Shown: positions 5,681 to 9,918 of the stretch, piece after piece | How positions within the stretch are numbered: the first letter of the stretch is position 1 | How the letters are laid out: each line of letters opens with the position of its first letter | From: Chloroflexota bacterium | GTDB lineage: Bacteria > Chloroflexota > UBA6077 | Length of the DNA: 9,918 bases | Assembly (NCBI GenBank): GCA_021788565.1 | Contig: JAJYKO010000128.1 | Location: forward strand, 1-9,918 | Direction of reading: 5' to 3' | Translations under genes and position numbers: made by a program | Notes under the pieces: generated by a model | What the model saw: the letters and a program-made list of their open reading frames with translations, nothing else | What the model was told of the DNA's origin: nothing | Database searches by the model: none

Positions 5681-7055
5681 CGAACACCTCCTCGAACATT
5701 GCTCCGGCGGTCGCGAACCGACCCCTCACTCTCTTAATATCATTGACACCATAAGTAATAGATCTAACGAACTCGTCGTCTGCCATCAGGCCATAGAATG
5801 CATGCTTTAGCGCATCTGCACGCTCAGCCACCAAGTGCTGGGGATACCGCGCGAGCCCCGTTGACATGACGTCCCAAAGTGAAGCGTTAAGAACGGAACG
5901 GCTCGCCACCGCATCGCTGTGCTTTCGAAATGCATGCTTACCAAACACCAGGAAATTGGCACTAAGGCTGGCCCGGAACTGTGCTGACAGTTTGTGGAGC
6001 GATTCAGGTCCCATGCTGTTCATCTTCTTCAAAACTCTCGCGAGGAAGTCATCCATGTCTCCCCGATACTCGCCGAGACTCAGGAGATGGAACGCACAGA
6101 ACCGATTGACGAACTCCCTATCCCTCATAGTTTGTTGGTTTAAGCTTTGCCCAGTGGCCTCCAGGAAAATGTCAGCTCTGGCCTCGCGCTTGAGGAATCG
6201 GGTTGCGTCACCCATATACAGAGAATTGCGCATCTGCTGTCGAGTGAGGGGGACCCCACTATTTACACGCTCAAAGATATCCAGACGCGCCCGCTCAGGC
6301 ACCTTCGCGTCGATGACGTAGAGGATCAGGTTGCAGTCCTCGACACGGTTCTGCAGTTTGGGAGAAAGTTCTTGGAAACGCTTCTTGTTCAGATCCTCCC
6401 GATCCGGCAGTCTAAGCTGAAGATCGTTGGATACAAACCGGCGGAAAGTGGACAATCGCTGCAAGCCATCGACCACTACCATGTGACCCTGATCATCTTC
6501 TGCTAGGTAGAATACCGGCAGGGGAATTCGCATTAGCACGGACTCAATGAGCTTGCTCTGCTTTTCTTCTGGCCAAATGAAGTCTCTCTGGAAATCTGGA
6601 TCCATGATGAAGGACCCCTGCTCGATCCTCCGCAGAACATCGAAGACCGTTCGACTCTCGTTCCGAATCAGCACAGTGTCGATCGGGTAATCCCCCCAAG
6701 ACGCGGTCTCATCTCCGTCGAGGCCTTCGATCCCCTCGCGCTTCAGATCGCGGGGCTGGTAGTCCCCAAGAAACTGGAGGCCCGCACTGGTAATTTTCCA
6801 GTAGCCGTTGTCTCGCCTCTCGTATTCGGCTACGCCAAGCCTTTCAAGCGTTTTGTGAGATGCGAGATTGCGGACAATCTGGGAGAACTTGTCGTCACGT
6901 CTGTCGCTTAGGATTTCAGCATCTTCCCCGAAGGGACGCAACAGCTGTCGAAGGGACTCGATCAGCACAGAAGTCGAAATCCATTCCGCGTGGTAGTTAG
7001 CCATGCACCACAGAGCGGGGAGGATGAGATCGGGCTCCGAGATTCGACCTGGCAT
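5664..7055 (-). CDS. Winged-helix + DUF262 (GmrSD N-terminal-like) protein
   Basis: A 463-aa two-part protein. Residues 1-100 resemble the winged-helix N-terminal domain of Mrr-type restriction proteins (LILPALWCMANYHAEW, FSQIVRNLASHKTLERLG, GYWKITSAGLQFL), which should bind DNA. Residues about 135-290 are a DUF262 domain, with MDPDFQRDFIWP (151-162), VVVDGLQRLST (193-203; DGLQR is a variant of the usual DGQQR) and FERVNSG (261-267). DUF262 is ParB-like, binds or hydrolyses nucleotides, and occurs in GmrSD and SspE restriction of modified DNA. The remaining helical tail shows no HNH-like DUF1524 nuclease motif, so this is not a full GmrSD. The ATG at 7055 has GGGAGG at 7064-7069, overlapping the methyltransferase stop. 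It is the second gene of the operon. Confidence 0.88.
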   Translation of the reverse strand: MPGRISEPDLILPALWCMANYHAEWISTSVLIESLRQLLRPFGEDAEILSDRRDDKFSQIVRNLASHKTLERLGVAEYERRDNGYWKITSAGLQFLGDYQPRDLKREGIEGLDGDETASWGDYPIDTVLIRNESRTVFDVLRRIEQGSFIMDPDFQRDFIWPEEKQSKLIESVLMRIPLPVFYLAEDDQGHMVVVDGLQRLSTFRRFVSNDLQLRLPDREDLNKKRFQELSPKLQNRVEDCNLILYVIDAKVPERARLDIFERVNSGVPLTRQQMRNSLYMGDATRFLKREARADIFLEATGQSLNQQTMRDREFVNRFCAFHLLSLGEYRGDMDDFLARVLKKMNSMGPESLHKLSAQFRASLSANFLVFGKHAFRKHSDAVASRSVLNASLWDVMSTGLARYPQHLVAERADALKHAFYGLMADDEFVRSITYGVNDIKRVRGRFATAGAMFEEVFGARQA

Positions 7056-7068
7056 GAAGCGAACCTCC

Positions 7069-8232
7069 CTAGTAGTTGGTTATCATGATGTGGGTGACGT
7101 CCCGGTTATTACGTTCCTTGATAGTCCACATGTATTTCTTGTCGAAGTAATGGATAGTGAGACGGTTGTCGGAGTAGAGGGACGAGATGTAATCGGTATT
7201 CTTGATAACGACCATGAAGTTGGCGCGGCAGCGATTGACAAGGTAGTCGGCGAGGCGGGCCTGATCCTTCTTGCCAAAGGAACTGCCATCATAGTTGCTG
7301 AAGTCACTATCGTAGGGCGGGTCAACGAAGACGAAGTCACCAGGCTCAGGTGGGTGAATCTGGAGGAAGTCCATGAAGTCGAGGTTCTCGAGCACCGCTT
7401 CACTGAACTTGCGGCGGGTCTCGGGAGCAGCCATGCGCTGAATTTTGGCCTCCATGGTCTTTCGGTTGTACGAGATGCCGCCGTAAGGCACATTGAAGTG
7501 CCCTTGGCTGTTGAAGCGAAACATAGCGGCGTAAGCATACTCGCGAATGAAGAAGAATAAGGCCGCACGCAAGCCATCGGTGATCGAGTACGAAGAGGCC
7601 TGGTTATAGAGATAACGGATGTGCATGTAGTAGGCCGACTTCACGGCACATTCGATGTTGGCAACCACGTCCTCCGCAGAGAGACGACCGCGGCGGGACT
7701 CGATCGCCTTCATACGGGTAAGTTTGTTGGTAAGATTCCGAGAGAGCTCGCGACGGAAGTTCTGCCGACCATTGGTGGGATCTGCGGCCAGGGAATATTC
7801 GAAGTGCGGAGCACCGACCGAAAGCAGGTCGTGCAAGGTCAAAGCGACTTCCGTGAGCGTGAGGCAATCTTGAGTGTGTCTTTCATACAGAGCGGAGAGC
7901 CGGTCCATGTGCCTCGCGACTATAGTCTGCAGCTCGCTCCACTCCCGAGACATCTGGCGCAGCGTCAAGAAGAACTCGTCGTCTCCTGATGCTATGGAGC
8001 GGTAGAAGGCCATGAGGTCGGGGCTCTTGTCGTTGAGCAGGGACCGCCCGTCATGGGATAGTGCCAGGAAGACAGCCGCACCACCCAGGAACGGCTCGAA
8101 GTAGCTATCGATGATTGGAGGCAGGGAAGGCAGAATCCTTCCCAGCTCGGCAGCCTTGCCGCCCGGCCACTTCAACAGAGGCTCGATGCGGCCGGGAAAG
8201 AGCGTTGACTGTATGGACGACGTCGATGACAC
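7069..8232 (-). CDS. D12-class (Dam-like) adenine-N6 DNA methyltransferase
   Basis: A 387-aa protein of the D12 class of alpha-group adenine methyltransferases. LLKWPGGK (about 19-26) is the AdoMet-binding motif X, YFEPFLGGAAVF (44-55) motif I, RFNSQGHFNVPYG (239-251) the conserved Dam block, and DPPYDSDF (304-311) catalytic motif IV. It is longer than Dam (about 280 aa) because of an extra helical region at about 110-205, near where target recognition sits, so specificity cannot be read off. I chose GTG 8232 because GAGG lies about nine bases upstream; the frame stays open to a TTG at 8283, adding 17 residues. As first gene of the operon it likely methylates host DNA as a self mark or sets the signal read by the downstream genes. 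Confidence 0.92.
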   Translation of the reverse strand: MSSTSSIQSTLFPGRIEPLLKWPGGKAAELGRILPSLPPIIDSYFEPFLGGAAVFLALSHDGRSLLNDKSPDLMAFYRSIASGDDEFFLTLRQMSREWSELQTIVARHMDRLSALYERHTQDCLTLTEVALTLHDLLSVGAPHFEYSLAADPTNGRQNFRRELSRNLTNKLTRMKAIESRRGRLSAEDVVANIECAVKSAYYMHIRYLYNQASSYSITDGLRAALFFFIREYAYAAMFRFNSQGHFNVPYGGISYNRKTMEAKIQRMAAPETRRKFSEAVLENLDFMDFLQIHPPEPGDFVFVDPPYDSDFSNYDGSSFGKKDQARLADYLVNRCRANFMVVIKNTDYISSLYSDNRLTIHYFDKKYMWTIKERNNRDVTHIMITNY

Positions 8233-8350
8233 TAGCCGATTCCTCAAAGCATGACGGATGAGTATCGAAATCGAGTGCTCCAACCTCTGGAGCAGCCCTC
8301 AAGCCTCTCGAATCCGGCCATCGGGCGGCAACGGCGAGCCAAGGTGGTTC

Positions 8351-8359
8351 ATTTTATCA
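8351..8359 (-). promoter_or_regulatory. Possible extended -10 promoter of the defence operon
   Basis: On the minus strand TGATAAAAT fits an extended -10 element (TGN followed by TAAAAT, 5 of 6 to consensus). No convincing -35 box lies 16-18 bp upstream. It would give a leader of about 110 bases before the methyltransferase GTG. This stretch (8233-8425) otherwise shows no gene and is locally AT-rich just here. Confidence 0.35.
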
Positions 8360-8487
8360 CTCGACCTTAGCATTCGCTTCTGCCTGTCGCGGCCGGGTTG
8401 CTGTCGGAGGGCTCAAAGGGCAGGAATGCGAATGAGAAAGTCACGAAGAAGGGCAAGCGACAACGACAGCTGGTTGCGATTGGATCG

Positions 8488-8593
8488 GATCACCGAGGAT
8501 ATGGCAAGGATGGTGACCCAAGTGCCGGCCCTCTTCAATGAGCTCAAGGCCAAGATGAACAAGTCCCAGACGCCCCCCGAGGGCGGGGCATAA
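8488..8593 (+). pseudogene. Fused flotillin-pspA remnant
   Basis: Bases 8488-8538 match flotillin bases 1501-1551 at 43 of 51 positions, and bases 8540-8593 match the pspA 3' end (2369-2422) at 47 of 54 (hand counts). The two matches abut and share one reading frame, giving RITEDMARMVTQVPALF followed by NELKAKMNKSQTPPEGGA and a TAA stop. The order and strand are those of the intact operon at 215-2422, so the simplest reading is a second, diverged flotillin-pspA copy that lost everything between by deletion. The frame is open from an ATG at 8426 with AAAGGG five bases upstream, so a 55-aa chimeric peptide could still be made. Upstream of 8488 I see no further flotillin similarity. Confidence 0.8.
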
Positions 8594-8615
8594 GATCCGT
8601 CGCCATTACCGCTCA

Positions 8616-8642
8616 GGGCCGGCTTCACCGCCGGCCCCTTTT
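8616..8642 (+). terminator. Rho-independent terminator after the remnant
   Basis: GGGCCGGC (8616-8623) and GCCGGCCC (8630-8637) form an 8-bp GC stem with a six-base loop, followed by CTTTT. It lies 23 bp after the remnant's stop codon and reads on the plus strand, as expected for the original end of a flotillin-pspA operon. Confidence 0.8.
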
Positions 8643-8646
8643 CGTC

Positions 8647-8674
8647 GTCTGCCAACCTCGGCTCGCTGGCAGAC
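8647..8674. repeat. 8-bp inverted repeat
   Basis: GTCTGCCA (8647-8654) and TGGCAGAC (8667-8674) are perfect complements separated by 12 bp, between the terminator and the DJ-1/PfpI gene. It could be an operator-like site or part of a second hairpin. I found no convincing -35/-10 pair between 8643 and 8811. Confidence 0.35.
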
Positions 8675-8811
8675 TACTTGCAGCTAACACTACATACGGA
8701 GCGGTGGTTCACTCCGCAGATGGTCGCGTCCACAGCAGAAGCGGTTGACGAATCAGCGCGGCGTTGAAACCCTCGACCACTCAGTCGGAGTACTCAGAAA
8801 GGAGCGAGATC

Positions 8812-9393
8812 GTGGCTGCGAAGAAGATCCTGATGCTGGTCGGCGACTTTGTGGAAGACTACGAGGTGATGGTGCCCTTCCAGGCTCTTCAGATGGTGGG
8901 GCATACGGTTCACGCGGTCTGCGCCGGAAAGAAGGCGGGGGACAAGGTCCGGACGGCCATCCACGACTTCGAGGGCGACCAGACCTACAGCGAGAAGCCG
9001 GGTCACAATTTCGTCCTGAACGCCACCTTTGCAGAGGTGAAGCCAGAAGACTACGACGCCCTGGTGATTCCAGGTGGGCGGGCGCCCGAGTATATCCGGC
9101 TCAATCCAGACGTGCTTCAGGCGGTACGCCACTTCGCCGAAGCCGACAAGCCGATCGCCGCCGTGTGCCACGGTCCTCAGGTGCTGGCAGCGGCCGGCGT
9201 GATCGGCGGGAAGGCGTGCACGGCCTATCCGGCTGTGGGGCCAGACGTGAAGAGCGCCGGCGGCGAGTGGGTGGACACCCCCGTGGATGCGGCCCACGTG
9301 GACGGCAAGCTGGTTACCGCACCTGCCTGGCCTGCCCACCCTCAGTGGCTCGCGAAGTTCCTGGTGGTACTGGGAACGAAGATCGAGCCGTAG
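8812..9393 (+). CDS. DJ-1/PfpI family protein
   Basis: A 193-aa cytosolic protein of the DJ-1/PfpI (class I glutamine amidotransferase-like) fold. The N-terminal strand and acidic loop are [15 protein letters not shown] (4-18), which supplies the conserved Glu; [11 protein letters not shown] precedes the nucleophile elbow; and the nucleophile is Cys119-His120 in [15 protein letters not shown]. Members include peptidases, glyoxalase/deglycase-like enzymes and stress proteins, and the exact activity cannot be told from sequence. I chose GTG 8812 because AAAGGAG (8798-8804) lies seven bases upstream and the first strand starts directly after it; an in-frame ATG at 8764 would add 16 residues with no family match. 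It is a single-gene unit, not obviously linked to the island. Confidence 0.9.
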   Translation: MAAKKILMLVGDFVEDYEVMVPFQALQMVGHTVHAVCAGKKAGDKVRTAIHDFEGDQTYSEKPGHNFVLNATFAEVKPEDYDALVIPGGRAPEYIRLNPDVLQAVRHFAEADKPIAAVCHGPQVLAAAGVIGGKACTAYPAVGPDVKSAGGEWVDTPVDAAHVDGKLVTAPAWPAHPQWLAKFLVVLGTKIEP

Positions 9394-9452
9394 AGACAAG
9401 AGAGGCGTAGTCGATTCCAGGACCAATCTGTCTCCAGAACCGAGGCTCCAGA

Positions 9453-9496
9453 CGGTCGGGCTGGATCCTCCGCCGATGGCCCTAATAACCCGACCG
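9453..9496. repeat. 8-bp inverted repeat with long loop
   Basis: CGGTCGGG (9453-9460) and CCCGACCG (9489-9496) are perfect complements, 28 bp apart, in the gap after the DJ-1/PfpI gene. No T-run follows, so terminator function is doubtful. Confidence 0.35.
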
Positions 9497-9503
9497 GGCC
9501 CTT

Positions 9504-9582
9504 CCACGTAGGAGTCGCCTCCCGGCGGCGATGGTCCACAGGCCCACGAGTCGCTCGCCGGCAGGAGCCGGCTCCTACGTGG
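9504..9582. repeat. Head-to-head pair of REP-like palindromes
   Basis: Outer arms CCACGTAGGAG (9504-9514) and CTCCTACGTGG (9572-9582) are perfect complements. Inside each lies its own small hairpin: CGCC-TCCC-GGCG at 9516-9527, and GCCGGC-AGGA-GCCGGC at 9557-9572. Each half reads GTAGGAG followed by a GC-rich hairpin and CGA, on opposite strands. This is the head-to-head layout of REP/BIME elements, and the GTAGGAG start resembles REP families known in pseudomonads. It lies between the convergent DJ-1/PfpI and trpB2 genes. The remaining bases from 9394 to 9647 show no gene. Confidence 0.7.
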
Positions 9583-9647
9583 GGCAAACGCGGAGCCGGC
9601 TCTCGGCGGACCGATGCGACCTGGTATCCGTCTTCCTTCGCGGGGGT

Positions 9648-9918
9648 CTAACCGACCTTGGGTAGCTCGCTCAGCGCCTCTGCTACCTTGTCGGCGGGAT
9701 ACTCGTAGTCCTCCAACTTGCCGGCAAAGTAGCTGTCGTAGGCGGCCATGTCGAAATTGCCGTGACCGCTCAGGTTGAAAAGTATGGTCTTCGCCTCGCC
9801 GGACTCCTTGCACCGAATGGCCGCATCGACGGCCGCCTTCACCGCGTGGGCCGATTCCGGCGCCACCACCAGCCCCTCGAGGCGCGCAAACTGCACGGCC
9901 GCATCGAAGACGCCGGTC
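9648..9918 (-). CDS. trpB: Tryptophan synthase beta chain, TrpB2 type (3' end, partial)
   Basis: Eighty-nine codons and a TAG stop lie in the window; the frame runs open through the right edge, so the 5' part is outside. The sequence EGLVVAPESAHAVKAAVD followed by ILFNLSGHGNFDMAAYDSY is the distinctive C-terminal end of TrpB2-type, PLP-dependent tryptophan synthase beta chains, which replace water-labile serine with indole to make tryptophan. NLSGHG replaces the equivalent motif of classical TrpB1. TrpB2 often occurs apart from trpA, acting alone or in salvage of indole. No trpA is visible here. The apparent start at 9896 is only an internal GTG. Confidence 0.92.
   Translation of the reverse strand, partial: TGVFDAAVQFARLEGLVVAPESAHAVKAAVDAAIRCKESGEAKTILFNLSGHGNFDMAAYDSYFAGKLEDYEYPADKVAEALSELPKVG

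Noticed and set aside
8443..8515. In another plus-strand frame the text VAIGSDHRGYG resembles the start of ribose-5-phosphate isomerase B.
   Set aside because: The match lasts only about ten residues and then stops, and the same bases are explained better by the flotillin similarity at 8488-8538 followed by pspA similarity.
8697..8718. A GGTGG-containing hairpin-like stretch ahead of the DJ-1/PfpI gene considered as a T-box or other riboswitch element.
   Set aside because: The stem is only five base pairs, and neither the T-box consensus nor a following terminator is present.
8794..9813. A long minus-strand open frame opposite the DJ-1/PfpI gene and the downstream gap.
   Set aside because: It is antisense to a clear DJ-1/PfpI protein, runs through the REP-like palindromes and has no family motif.

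Overview
The window is high-GC bacterial DNA. Its flanks are housekeeping-type genes, and about 6 kb of accessory DNA with visibly lower GC sits in the middle. I cannot name the organism. The phased heptanucleotide repeats, REP-like palindromes, TrpB2-type tryptophan synthase beta chain and NfeD-flotillin-PspA cluster fit a high-GC environmental lineage such as Chloroflexota or Armatimonadota, but that is only an impression.

Left flank (1-2476, + strand): the 3' end of a probable NfeD/OB-fold membrane protein gene, a flotillin-family gene and a pspA/IM30-family gene form one membrane-integrity cluster. A 12-unit heptamer array (108-191) fills the gap before the flotillin gene. A short array of the same heptamer (1689-1716) overlaps the flotillin stop codon and supplies its last codons. 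A 14-bp perfect hairpin (2443-2476) closes the cluster.

Central island (2581-8232, all on the - strand): read 5' to 3' on its own strand, it encodes a D12-class adenine-N6 DNA methyltransferase, a winged-helix + DUF262 protein, an SMC/OLD-like AAA ATPase with a DUF3696-like tail, and a 323-aa protein I do not recognise. Junctions are 13 bp apart, overlapping by 17 bp and 1 bp apart, so they look like a single translationally coupled operon. The layout suggests a defence system: the methyltransferase marks self, and the DUF262 protein and ATPase sense or act with the unknown protein. Downstream lies a HEPN + minimal nucleotidyltransferase toxin-antitoxin pair with its own good sigma-70-like promoter.

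Right junction (8426-8642): a short + strand stretch matches, in order and in frame, part of the flotillin gene joined directly to the last 54 bp of pspA, followed by a rho-independent terminator. This looks like the deletion remnant of a second flotillin-pspA copy. As a result the island is bracketed by direct repeats of the pspA 3' end.

Right flank (8643-9918): a DJ-1/PfpI-family gene (+), an intergenic stretch with a head-to-head pair of REP-like palindromes, and the 3' end of a trpB2 gene (-) running off the window.
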